20,962 nucleotides of DNA, from the IMG/VR virus record IMGVR_UViG_3300032238_000275, positions 1-20,962 of that record. One strand, written 5' to 3'. The stretch comes from a virus. The notes under the pieces were generated by a model. That model ran no database searches. It was not told the DNA's origin and saw only the letters and a list, made by a program, of their open reading frames with translations. Below, piece after piece: positions 7,431 through 15,155 of the stretch. The first letter of the stretch is position 1; each line of letters opens with the position of its first letter. The translations under genes and the position numbers were made by a program.

Positions 7431-7624
7431 TACTCAGTTACCTCGGGTACTGGTGGTGCGATGAACTCACCATCAACGTAAGTCCAGCCGATGCCAGCAC
7501 TACTGCCCTCTGGAATGACAACAGCAATTTGACCATCTTCTGGTTCCCAAGGCGGCTGGCCATCCCAGATGACAATGTTGACCACAACGGTGGTAACAGT
7601 GTCAATCAGTGCGTAGTTTTTCAT
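7430..7624 (-). CDS. Small fibre-associated protein, function unknown
   Basis: The 64-residue product begins MKNYALIDTVTTVVVNIVIWDGQPPWEPEDG and ends GWTYVDGEFIAPPVPEVTE. I chose the ATG at 7624 rather than 7636 because MKNYALID is the usual start of this widespread phage family, where a short beta-sheet phrase (V.N.I.WDG) is followed by a G.GWTYDG.F motif. Members are found beside tail fibre genes, and in some phages resemble the N-terminal part of tail fibre assembly proteins. Its exact role is unknown; accessory to the adhesin is my inference. It is five bases beyond the stop of the glycine-rich adhesin, and its stop overlaps the basic small gene as TAATG. Confidence 0.8.
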   Translation of the reverse strand: MKNYALIDTVTTVVVNIVIWDGQPPWEPEDGQIAVVIPEGSSAGIGWTYVDGEFIAPPVPEVTE

Positions 7625-7629
7625 TTCAG

Positions 7630-8565
7630 TTACCACTCAAGAATGAAGCACAGACCTTGAATACCTGCATTGCCAGGGCCGTTTGCTGCGGCAACCGGAC
7701 CGTTGCCACCTCTGCCATAACCACCACCCCAAAAAGATGCTCCACCTACTGATCTGCTGTTGTTAGCAGACTGGCCTTGTCCACCTTCTAACCCAAAACC
7801 AGCTGCACCGCTGACACCACCGCCAGTACCACCTATCTGACCATTACCTCCAACAACACCACCGCCACCAGTAGCAGTCATACTGCCTCCAGTTCCAGAG
7901 CACGTAAAAGAACTGCTACCGCCTGTGCTACTTGTCCACCCACTACCCAAACTTCCACCAGCACCACCAGCACCAATACTGACAGTGGCAGATGCGCCCA
8001 TTTCTGTTGTGTTGTACAAACGAATTGCTGTTCCCGCAGCACCACCAGCAGCTGGATTGGTAGCAGTAGGACCGTTTCCGCCAGAACCACCGCCGCCGCC
8101 AGTAAGAACTACCAAAAATGTAGTCTTGCCTGTTGTTGGTGTGTAGGTAACACTGCTGCCAAATACCTGATATGACGCACCAGATGCAACAACACCCCAA
8201 GACGCAAGGCTGCCACTGGTGACCAATGCTTTGCCAGCGTTACCACCTTGACTGGGTAGTAGTGCGGCTAATGCTGCTGCTGCTGTCGTTGCACCCGTGC
8301 CACCGTTGGCAATTGCAGTAATACCACCAGCATTGAAACCAGCAGGATCCAACACGCCAACCGTGATCCAGGCGGTATTGGATCCATTGCGTACCTTCCA
8401 GACTGGTGGGCTGCTGCTGGTATCAACCCAAGGCTGGAATGCAACCGTTACGGTTGGTGCACTGTTGCCGCTGCTTTGGCTGTAAAGCGCCGCCAAGTTG
8501 TCATTGATGTCCGCACGAACGCTTGGGAACGTTGCGTTTTGGACTACTTGATCAGATTGAGCCAT
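7630..8565 (-). CDS. Glycine-rich tail adhesin / fibre protein
   Basis: The product is 311 residues. Residues 1-85 are a tail-attachment domain (QVVQNATFPSVRADINDNL, then FQPWVDTSSSPPVWKVRNGS.TAWI). A linker with the common phage phrase IANGGTGATTAAAALAALLP follows. From about residue 130 (YQVFGSSVTYTP) the chain is a beta strand domain, then glycine runs (GGGGGSGGNG, GGAGG, GGGGVVGGNG, GGTGGG) and an end AGIQGLCFILEW that matches the usual closing phrase of glycine-rich phage tail proteins. Similar glycine-rich folds in the adhesin Gp38 of T-even-type phages form polyglycine-II sandwiches whose loops contact the receptor. I infer a host-recognition role. It starts at TAATG overlapping the hub gene, which suggests direct attachment to the tip and matched expression. 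Confidence 0.82.
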   Translation of the reverse strand: MAQSDQVVQNATFPSVRADINDNLAALYSQSSGNSAPTVTVAFQPWVDTSSSPPVWKVRNGSNTAWITVGVLDPAGFNAGGITAIANGGTGATTAAAALAALLPSQGGNAGKALVTSGSLASWGVVASGASYQVFGSSVTYTPTTGKTTFLVVLTGGGGGSGGNGPTATNPAAGGAAGTAIRLYNTTEMGASATVSIGAGGAGGSLGSGWTSSTGGSSSFTCSGTGGSMTATGGGGVVGGNGQIGGTGGGVSGAAGFGLEGGQGQSANNSRSVGGASFWGGGYGRGGNGPVAAANGPGNAGIQGLCFILEW

Positions 8566-11500
8566 TAGAAGGCGCGACCGTAGCCAACGGCATTGTAGGT
8601 GAAGTCTACCACTTGCCTACTGCCGCCTTGTAAGAACTCAACATTGAACCCAGTGCGGCTGATATTTGTCACATGCGTTGTCACGTTGCTGCCCAAGGCC
8701 AAACCTGTAACACCAACACTAGGTAGCAAGGTGTAGTAAGGATCGCCAACAGTGACTGCTTTATAAAAGGCGTTGGGGAATGTGATGGTGGTAACGGCGC
8801 TGCTGCTACTGGTTTGAGTAGTCAAACTGGTCGTTACCCGCCTGGTCAATTCAAGAATTGCGCCAAGCTCGTCAATAGCAACACCGATCAATTCTGTTTG
8901 CGTGGTGGCAATAGCTTTGACCTGAACACCACGGCCACGGATCATGCCGCTGGCAAATTCAGTCCATGGCCCCCATGTTGGTGACCCAGATGGATTATCA
9001 AGCGTGGTGCGAACGTAAGTCGTGACGTTAATTTGGTCAGCTACGGTGCCATCAAAAAATCCAGACTGTGCGTCAAAGTCTCCACTTACGGCATCAAATA
9101 ATGTGGAGAATACCAATGGCCGACTGACGATATAACGGCGAATCCTGAAGTCATACACGTCGCCAAGGTCAAAGGTGTCTTGGAATTGATACTCGGCCCC
9201 GCAATCACCTGCGCAATAAATTGTTTCCCAGTAATCAGGCGAAACATAAATGTTTGGTGTCAGCACCAGTGCTGTTTCGCCAGCATCGTACGCACAGTTG
9301 GTTTTTGTTCCGTTAAATGGTGTGGTAAGGCTTTGTTCCGCCCATTCTTTTGCAATGATGCGGGATTCTGGTTGTGGCAGTGTTACTTCAATACCTGTTG
9401 CAATTGTTGAACGGTTACCCAAGAAATCTTCAAACTTCAAGAAATATGTGCCAGGTAGTAATGGCACTTGCTTTTGCGTGGAACTACCGGCAACAGCCTG
9501 CACCACATCATTGCTGCTGTTCCAATCAGCGCCAGCCAGTGCCCGTGGGTCATGGCGAATGATGACGCGGCCACCAACCCGCACGTCAAGTTCAGGTGCC
9601 TGTTGCCAGGTGAGAATAAGCATCTCCTCACTGGTGGCAATGGCACTGACATTTTGTACATTTGATGGTGGTGCACCAAGACCAGCGACGGTGTACTCAG
9701 CAAGCGCTGGTTCGCTAAACAAAAGATTGGTTGAACTGACGCTACTTACCTGAATTTGGTAGCTGCCAGTCTTGGCGTCGAGGATGTCAAACGTGGTGCC
9801 CTGAACTGTGACCGTGGTGAAGTTGTCATCTTCATGCCGATATTTAACCCGGAATTTTTTGATGCCTTGTGGCGCATACCAGCCAAACGTGATTTTGACG
9901 GCGATGCGTCCATTCAATTCGTACTGAACTTCTGGACTTGTTCCACCGCCAATTTGAGGCGTACTGATAATCGCAAGCTCACTTGGCTGCGCGGGGATCT
10001 CGTTTAGATTTGTGGTATCCCTAAATTCAAGTTGTGTGCCATCTTCAATGTATCCATATTTGCTTTCATTGTGTGAAATAGCCGTGATGCCATAGTTGAT
10101 GCCATCTTGTTCATTGATACTGATTACGCGCCAAGTGGATGCTTGAAGTGATGGACTTTCAAGGATCCAGACGCTGTTGACATTGGGAACGGCATCCAGT
10201 GCAGCCTGAAGGGTGATTACGTTGCCTACAACGGTTGAAATTTCACGTTGATTAACGCTGCCATCAGGCAGGATGACGCTCAACAATGAACCACCTTCAA
10301 TACTGAGATCTGTCTCGGCAGAATCATCAACTGTGATTGCTGTGGTGGTTGCTGCTGCAATCCGGCCAGCGCGACGTGACCCAGCACGCACTGGATCTGA
10401 AATCAGGATGATTTGGCCAGGTCGCACCTGCTGACCGGCTTCAAGACTTGACGCAAAGGTGCATACTTCTTTTTCGTAACGCTCGGAGAACAGCAACCAT
10501 TTGCCAATTCTGTTGGCCTGTCCCCTGCTGGTGCACGCAAAGGCGCTGATCTCGGACTTGACCACGCCGTACTTGGCAATGGAGTCGGTGTCCTCGACCA
10601 CCTCGTAAGCAGTGTCGCGTAGGTTCAAATCGAGGTAGCTGACCACCGCCACGTTGGGCCTGATCTTCAGGCTGCTGCCGCTGTACGAAAAACCCTCGGG
10701 CGTTACGTTCGCTTGATTGAACAGGTAAACCGGATCTGATGGTGCGTCCTGCGCGATGGTCAGACTGCCGGTGCTCCAGTACGCCTGGCAACGCATGACT
10801 GACAGTAAATCGTTGACCAGCTTGTACGCCTCCTCGGCGGTTTGAATCGAAGTGTTGCAACTGAACCGCGCTTCTTGGCCGCCAAAACCGTCATCGACTA
10901 AAGCATTGGAATATTTGCTTGCGGCGAAGAATGCCCACTTATCAAGCTGTGATGCAGCAATATGATTGCCGAATCCATAGCGGCTGCTGGTAAGCAAGTC
11001 CCACAAAATCCACGCAGGACATGAGGTCCAAGTAGCCGCCGAAAAAGTGCCATTCCATACAAAGTTAGCTGGGTAAATGATTCGGCCAGTTGCCGGATTT
11101 ACCGTTACACCACTTGGAATTTGAACCTTGATACCCTTGACCAAATAACTACGCGCTGGAATGCTGCTGAACTGTTCAGCATCAACCCGAAGGCCAACTA
11201 ATGCGCTGTTTGGATAAGTTAATTTTGCCCAAACAATCTCGGTGTAACTGCTCCACTGGAACGCATTAGTCAGCAATGAATCAGTGCTGTCATCTGTAAT
11301 GCGGGTTACCTTGATATCAACAATGTTGGCGGGATTTGGACGTGTCAACGTAATCATGTAATCTTTGCGATACTCATCTGCTGTACGACCGCTAATGGTG
11401 TCATCGATGACAGTTGTATAGCCACCACCTTGATACTGCACAGCAATTTGCAAGCGCACATTTGTGCCAAGCGTGTCGCCATTGGTGCTATTGATTTTCT

Positions 11501-11894
11501 GAAGTGATGGGATAGCAATGGTGACGCGGACGGCATCAACATCGACATCGGTGATGGTGCGGACCTGTGGGACAGCCTTGACAACCGTGATGCCAACAGG
11601 TTTTTCGTCTTCAACACCACCATTCAATGGAATGAAAGACTGATTCTGTGTACCGTTGCGGGTATAGATCTGAACATCTTGAAAGTTATAACTGCCGTCT
11701 GGATTTTGGAGGGCGGTGTTATTAAGGAAGATTGATTGAAATCCATTCGCCAGACCTTCAATCTCGCCTTCAGAGATCAGATCAATGACGTTGGCATATT
11801 GCCTTGAATCAAGGCTGTCTTTGGCCGTTGTTGGCGTGCGGCTACTGCCGCCACCACCCTTACCGCCACCACCCATTGCGCCAATAATCGTCAT
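8565..11894 (-). CDS. Lambda J-like central tail hub / host specificity protein
   Basis: The product is 1109 residues, close to lambda gpJ (1132). The N-terminus is glycine-rich (GAMGGGGKGGGG) and leads into the hallmark YANVIDLISEGEIEGLANGFQSIFLN. The hub continues through YRKDYMITLTRPNP and WILWDLLTSSRYGFG, which are typical of the family. Two fibronectin-III-like domains are visible at about 630-735 and 735-840 (PPSNVQNVSAI.TSEEMLILTW). The last 250 residues are beta-rich and not recognised; in this family that region often decides receptor specificity. The protein closes the tail tip and carries fibres. It overlaps the I-like gene by ATGA and the glycine-rich adhesin by TAATG, so tip and adhesin are probably made together. 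Confidence 0.95.
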   Translation of the reverse strand: MTIIGAMGGGGKGGGGSSRTPTTAKDSLDSRQYANVIDLISEGEIEGLANGFQSIFLNNTALQNPDGSYNFQDVQIYTRNGTQNQSFIPLNGGVEDEKPVGITVVKAVPQVRTITDVDVDAVRVTIAIPSLQKINSTNGDTLGTNVRLQIAVQYQGGGYTTVIDDTISGRTADEYRKDYMITLTRPNPANIVDIKVTRITDDSTDSLLTNAFQWSSYTEIVWAKLTYPNSALVGLRVDAEQFSSIPARSYLVKGIKVQIPSGVTVNPATGRIIYPANFVWNGTFSAATWTSCPAWILWDLLTSSRYGFGNHIAASQLDKWAFFAASKYSNALVDDGFGGQEARFSCNTSIQTAEEAYKLVNDLLSVMRCQAYWSTGSLTIAQDAPSDPVYLFNQANVTPEGFSYSGSSLKIRPNVAVVSYLDLNLRDTAYEVVEDTDSIAKYGVVKSEISAFACTSRGQANRIGKWLLFSERYEKEVCTFASSLEAGQQVRPGQIILISDPVRAGSRRAGRIAAATTTAITVDDSAETDLSIEGGSLLSVILPDGSVNQREISTVVGNVITLQAALDAVPNVNSVWILESPSLQASTWRVISINEQDGINYGITAISHNESKYGYIEDGTQLEFRDTTNLNEIPAQPSELAIISTPQIGGGTSPEVQYELNGRIAVKITFGWYAPQGIKKFRVKYRHEDDNFTTVTVQGTTFDILDAKTGSYQIQVSSVSSTNLLFSEPALAEYTVAGLGAPPSNVQNVSAIATSEEMLILTWQQAPELDVRVGGRVIIRHDPRALAGADWNSSNDVVQAVAGSSTQKQVPLLPGTYFLKFEDFLGNRSTIATGIEVTLPQPESRIIAKEWAEQSLTTPFNGTKTNCAYDAGETALVLTPNIYVSPDYWETIYCAGDCGAEYQFQDTFDLGDVYDFRIRRYIVSRPLVFSTLFDAVSGDFDAQSGFFDGTVADQINVTTYVRTTLDNPSGSPTWGPWTEFASGMIRGRGVQVKAIATTQTELIGVAIDELGAILELTRRVTTSLTTQTSSSSAVTTITFPNAFYKAVTVGDPYYTLLPSVGVTGLALGSNVTTHVTNISRTGFNVEFLQGGSRQVVDFTYNAVGYGRAF

Positions 11895-12499
11895 GCCGTC
11901 ACCTGCACGGTGTCAGTGCCAGCGGAGATCACCACGCTGCCGACCAACGTAAGGCCATAGACACAAGGTACGGGCACACCTTGCCGTGATGTTTGTTGGA
12001 TGCCGGAGAAGTTATAAGTTTTGCGTGGATCGTTGTCACTACCTGAACCTTGTGGAACTTTGGGAACAGGTGTTATAAGTTGTGCGACGCCAGTAAGAGC
12101 AAGACTAGCGCCAAGCGTTAGCAGAATCTTGCCTGCGGCTGTAAAACCTGCGGCTGCTTGTCCTGCAACTGTTGACAAGCCAATACCAAAACCTGGGATA
12201 AATGCCAAAGCGATTAAGGCAATGCCCAGAATTATTTTTCCTGCACCTCCACCAGCACCAGCAACTACTGGTGCAATCTTGATGTCTTGCTGTCCAGTTG
12301 GATCGTGAATTTCATCCAGCGCCAAATCGTAGGTGCCAACCGTCACGCGGTAATGCTGATCGGCCATATGCTGTTCCAAGGCCGGAAAATTGGCTACCAG
12401 CATTCGTACTGCTTCAGCCGCAGTAGCCACATCGGCTTCGAGCACACGTCTGCCAACAAACTTGGCCAACTGCCCGTAGAGCTTGATCTTACGGAGCAT
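11891..12499 (-). CDS. Lambda I-like tail assembly protein
   Basis: The product is 202 residues; lambda gpI is about 220. The N-terminal 80 residues have the family's ubiquitin-like pattern ([36 protein letters not shown], then HYRVTVG). A hydrophobic middle of about 90 residues follows ([47 protein letters not shown]), and the C-terminal part [21 protein letters not shown] is the usual ending. Lambda gpI acts in tail-tip assembly before the tape measure is added and is not abundant in the virion. The gene overlaps the K-like gene by 11 bases and the hub gene by ATGA, the order K-I-J being the same as in lambda. Confidence 0.93.
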   Translation of the reverse strand: MLRKIKLYGQLAKFVGRRVLEADVATAAEAVRMLVANFPALEQHMADQHYRVTVGTYDLALDEIHDPTGQQDIKIAPVVAGAGGGAGKIILGIALIALAFIPGFGIGLSTVAGQAAAGFTAAGKILLTLGASLALTGVAQLITPVPKVPQGSGSDNDPRKTYNFSGIQQTSRQGVPVPCVYGLTLVGSVVISAGTDTVQVTA

Positions 12500-13190
12500 G
12501 ACGCAACCTCCTTCCGGTTACTTTAGCCAACCATCCACCATACATGTCCCTACTGCTAAGGCGACCTTGGATGTGATGTAGCACCATACCGTCACCAACG
12601 TAGACCGCACAGTGATTCAAACCTGGTGCGTTGATTGACATCAGCAGTAAGTCACCACGTTCCAAGTCCTCGTCTTCTTTCAGTTCACGGAATCCAGTTG
12701 CAGCCCAGCAATCATCAAACATGGGTGCAGCTAAAAAGTCGGCTGGATCTAATGGCCGTTCCCAGTCGCGCAGCATGATGCCGTTCTCCCTGTACCAATC
12801 ACGCGCCAATGTCCAGCAATCTTGTACAGCCCATACCCATTGGCGGCCAAGCAATCTGGAACGGTAACCGCATGGCGTGTAGGTGCCCCATGATTTGGTC
12901 TTGGGATTGATAATGTGCCATGGCAACTTGCTGGCCTCTGCTGCCACCTTGTCAGCCTCGCTGGCAATGGCTGGCGATATTGGATGACTGTGGACAATGG
13001 CCGTAATTTCACCAGCATCCTCGGCTGCAGCATAGTCCTCGGGATTCAGCACAAACATTTGCTCTGGATGCGTCGCCAGGTTGCGACATGGCCAGTAACG
13101 TTCGCGGCCTTTGATGACAACCAGTACACCGCACGCCTCGCGCGGATCCTCAGTCACAGCATGTTCCAGTGCAGCGTTACGCCAGGTCAT
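12489..13190 (-). CDS. Lambda K-like tail tip protein: JAMM plus NlpC/P60 domains
   Basis: The product is 233 residues. Residues 1-105 carry a JAB/MPN domain with an intact zinc-binding JAMM set: Glu18 and the motif H-x-H-x7-S-x2-D at His67, His69, Ser77 and Asp80. Residues about 115-230 are an NlpC/P60 cysteine peptidase with Cys125 ([12 protein letters not shown]), His193 ([11 protein letters not shown]) and a following polar His205 or His206. In lambda the equivalent is gpK, a tail-tip protein; the NlpC/P60 part is thought to cut cell-wall peptides during DNA entry. All catalytic residues are present, so both enzymes could be active. It overlaps the L-like gene by ATGA and the I-like gene by 11 bases. 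Confidence 0.94.
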   Translation of the reverse strand: MTWRNAALEHAVTEDPREACGVLVVIKGRERYWPCRNLATHPEQMFVLNPEDYAAAEDAGEITAIVHSHPISPAIASEADKVAAEASKLPWHIINPKTKSWGTYTPCGYRSRLLGRQWVWAVQDCWTLARDWYRENGIMLRDWERPLDPADFLAAPMFDDCWAATGFRELKEDEDLERGDLLLMSINAPGLNHCAVYVGDGMVLHHIQGRLSSRDMYGGWLAKVTGRRLRHAP

Positions 13191-13981
13191 GCAAAGTACG
13201 TACCAATGCCAGGAAATCCTCCGTGGGGCAAAGCAGCGCCTTGGCCAAATCTCACTGTGCAGCTATTAATCCGTTTGCCGCAAACGTCTTGGCTTGCGTT
13301 AGGAACAGAAACATCATCTTTATTGAAATAATTGGTGCCGGTGTAGCTGCATTCAGCTGAGCGGTAAACCCACTGGCAACGAGTGATGCACTGTCGCTTG
13401 GGTGCTCTGATTCCCGCCATGTCAAATGCACTGGCAAGTTCAAACTCAACAACGTCGCGGTTTTCTGCTGACTTGCGATCTACAAAATAAATTTCCCGTG
13501 GAAATTCAGCGGTTGGATCGGGTACATAAGGACCACTAATTTCTTGATAGATAAACGTGTTATCTTCGTATAAAAGTGAAAAAGCATCTTCCGTTAATAA
13601 ATACTCAACGCCTGGACCAAAGTTGTTGCTATCAAGAAATCGTCCCAGCGTTCTAATGCGAATCAGTTTTGCACCTTCCAAACCTTCGGGCAGTGTAGAA
13701 ATTAACGCTGTAATTGTTCCAAGTATGTTGCTAATCCGCAACTTAGGACGTGGCAAACTTCCCTGACCACTGTATTCAAAGCCTTCTACCTCAATCGGCA
13801 AGGCCATATAGGGTTGACTATTCCAGTATATTTCTCCGTTATTGTTTAAACTTGTACCGTCGTGAAAATAATACGTTTCGTTTACGCCGTGCTGTGTTAC
13901 ATTCAATTCAAGTTGAAATAACTCTATTAACGCACCAGGGGCAATTCCCTGAATAGCACTTGTAATAACAGCGTTGGCCAT
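13187..13981 (-). CDS. Lambda L-like tail tip protein with iron-sulfur ligands
   Basis: The product is 264 residues, near the lambda gpL length (232). The N-terminal part ([60 protein letters not shown]) is the typical hub-wall domain. The C-terminal part holds five cysteines. Those at about 202, 211, 234 and 241 are separated by 9, 23 and 7 residues, the spacing I recall for the four ligands of the [4Fe-4S] cluster in lambda gpL; a fifth is at 198. A redox-active or structural cluster at the tail tip is therefore expected. The gene lies three bases from the small fibre-like gene and overlaps the K-like gene by ATGA. Confidence 0.93.
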   Translation of the reverse strand: MANAVITSAIQGIAPGALIELFQLELNVTQHGVNETYYFHDGTSLNNNGEIYWNSQPYMALPIEVEGFEYSGQGSLPRPKLRISNILGTITALISTLPEGLEGAKLIRIRTLGRFLDSNNFGPGVEYLLTEDAFSLLYEDNTFIYQEISGPYVPDPTAEFPREIYFVDRKSAENRDVVEFELASAFDMAGIRAPKRQCITRCQWVYRSAECSYTGTNYFNKDDVSVPNASQDVCGKRINSCTVRFGQGAALPHGGFPGIGTYFA

Positions 13982-13984
13982 TGA

Positions 13985-14407
13985 TTATGCAGTCACAGCT
14001 TTGATTACTGCAAAACCAATCACAATGGCTTCAGCCAATGCACCTGCTGTTACGTTGCGGACGTTGATGGAAGCGGACCCGGCTCCTGCTTGAGCATTCA
14101 GCAAGTACGAACCAGCGGTGCCGCCGCTTACGTGATTAAGCACCAGCAGATCGGTTGCTGCGATGGTGCTATTGGTCAGCGTAAAGCTGACGGTGGTAGC
14201 CGCTGCTAACGATGCGGCGTTCATTGTGATCTGACCGCATTTCTTGCTAAGTGTTACCGCCGTTGCCTTGCTGGTGGCCTGCGTAACCGTGCCGCCTTCG
14301 CCAGTGATGTAGCCAGCCTTATCGGTGTTGAGGTTGGTGAAATTGGCATCAACTTCAGTGTGGGTCAGCGGGCTACCCTTGCCTGCACGGGTGACAATGG
14401 TGCTCAT
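13985..14407 (-). CDS. Small fibre-like beta protein inserted between M and L genes
   Basis: The product is 140 residues. The first 30 (STIVTRAGKGSPLTHTEVDANFTNLNTDK) are a segment I recognise from the N-termini of many cyanophage and other fibres. Residues about 57-140 form a small beta domain (KCGQITMNAASLAAATTVSFTLTN, LLVLNHVSGGTAGSYLLN, SINVRNVTAGALAEAIVIGFAVIKA) that is widely scattered in phage structural proteins. It probably decorates the tail tip; the exact site is unknown. In lambda the M and L genes are adjacent, so this gene is an insertion into a conserved order. It overlaps the M-like gene by ATGA, which keeps translation coupled despite the insertion. Confidence 0.75.
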   Translation of the reverse strand: MSTIVTRAGKGSPLTHTEVDANFTNLNTDKAGYITGEGGTVTQATSKATAVTLSKKCGQITMNAASLAAATTVSFTLTNSTIAATDLLVLNHVSGGTAGSYLLNAQAGAGSASINVRNVTAGALAEAIVIGFAVIKAVTA

Positions 14408-14751
14408 GGCGTCGGCTCAAAAACTTGTGTAAATGATGCTTGTATTGTGGCACGGTTCAGGTAAGGAATCGACTTAGACCAGTCGTAGCAGATCCATTGA
14501 TAAGCTGTCGCGCTATCCGGTGGGGTCCATGTAAACGATGCACCATCAGCAGCCCGTGCATCAAGAAATGTTTCGATGGTGTCAGCATTGGTTTCCGATA
14601 CCTCCCATGTAAGGCTCCAGACCTTGGGGTTCTGGTTCAGTCCTACCGTTAGCCGTTGGGAATAGCCATCGCCGAACTGCACCTGCCGCACCTTGGGCTG
14701 GCTGGTCTTCTGGGCGCCATAGGTTGGCGTGATGCTAGGGAAGGTGGCCAT
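14404..14751 (-). CDS. Lambda M-like minor tail protein
   Basis: The product is 115 residues, close to lambda gpM (109). Family marks are TYGAQKTSQPKVRQVQFGDGYSQRL near the N-terminus, KVWSLTWEVSETNADTIETFLDARA in the middle and FTWTPPDSATAYQWICYDW before a final beta segment. In lambda, gpM has a tail-tube-like fold, forms a ring at the distal end of the tube and joins it to the gpL-containing tip. It starts at TAATG overlapping the second tail-tube-like gene and overlaps the next gene by ATGA. Confidence 0.93.
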   Translation of the reverse strand: MATFPSITPTYGAQKTSQPKVRQVQFGDGYSQRLTVGLNQNPKVWSLTWEVSETNADTIETFLDARAADGASFTWTPPDSATAYQWICYDWSKSIPYLNRATIQASFTQVFEPTP

Positions 14752-15155
14752 TAGAGATCCAGGGTGATAGTGCCGTTAGTGACAAAATCGCAACTCATCT
14801 TGGATACGTCATCGACTGCCGCGCTGTACGAGGCGTTGGTGATGATGCCATTAAAAACAATACGTTTTGTATCAGCCTGGGATAAATACAGCTCAAATAG
14901 GGCTGTTCCAGCGTCAGACGAGGTGTTGACGGCCTCGATAAAAGTGTTGTTGTCACCTGTGTAGATCAGGTTGACGGTGCCAGAGCCAGAGATCAGGCCG
15001 CCAACTTTTTTTGAGTAGGTGTCGTTGATTTGGGTGGTTTCGTACACCTGTTTTTCGACGCTCATGCTCCAGTCCGTGATTTGCACAAGGGTGGCAGCCG
15101 CGCCACCTGTGCTGTTGAATTTGACGGAGCCTTGATAGCCGTAGTAATAAGCCAT
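14751..15155 (-). CDS. Second tail-tube-fold protein, downstream of tape measure
   Basis: The product is 134 residues. Its pattern follows the second half of the major tail protein in this window: TDWSMSVEK matches RDWSFDISR, GSGTVNLIY matches GTGSCTVYM, GTALFELYL matches GAAFKLYTN, and RIVFNGIITNASYS matches SIALDAILTSASIS. It therefore looks like a tail-tube-fold protein lacking the N-terminal inserted domain. Because it lies between the tape measure and M-like genes, I infer that it forms a ring or tube-initiation layer at the distal end of the tail instead of the tube itself; this is not shown. The ATG sits in TAATG, whose TAA is in the third frame and not in the tape measure frame. The gene overlaps the 3' end of the tape measure frame by about 200 bases. 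Confidence 0.85.
   Translation of the reverse strand: MAYYYGYQGSVKFNSTGGAAATLVQITDWSMSVEKQVYETTQINDTYSKKVGGLISGSGTVNLIYTGDNNTFIEAVNTSSDAGTALFELYLSQADTKRIVFNGIITNASYSAAVDDVSKMSCDFVTNGTITLDL

Noticed and set aside
7340-7660. 106-codon plus-strand frame over the small fibre-associated genes
   Set aside because: It is antisense to two coupled minus-strand genes that have family-like sequence; its translation has no recognisable features.
9250-9753. 167-codon plus-strand frame opposite the hub gene
   Set aside because: It is a shadow of the J-like gene, with no domain and no ribosome binding site.
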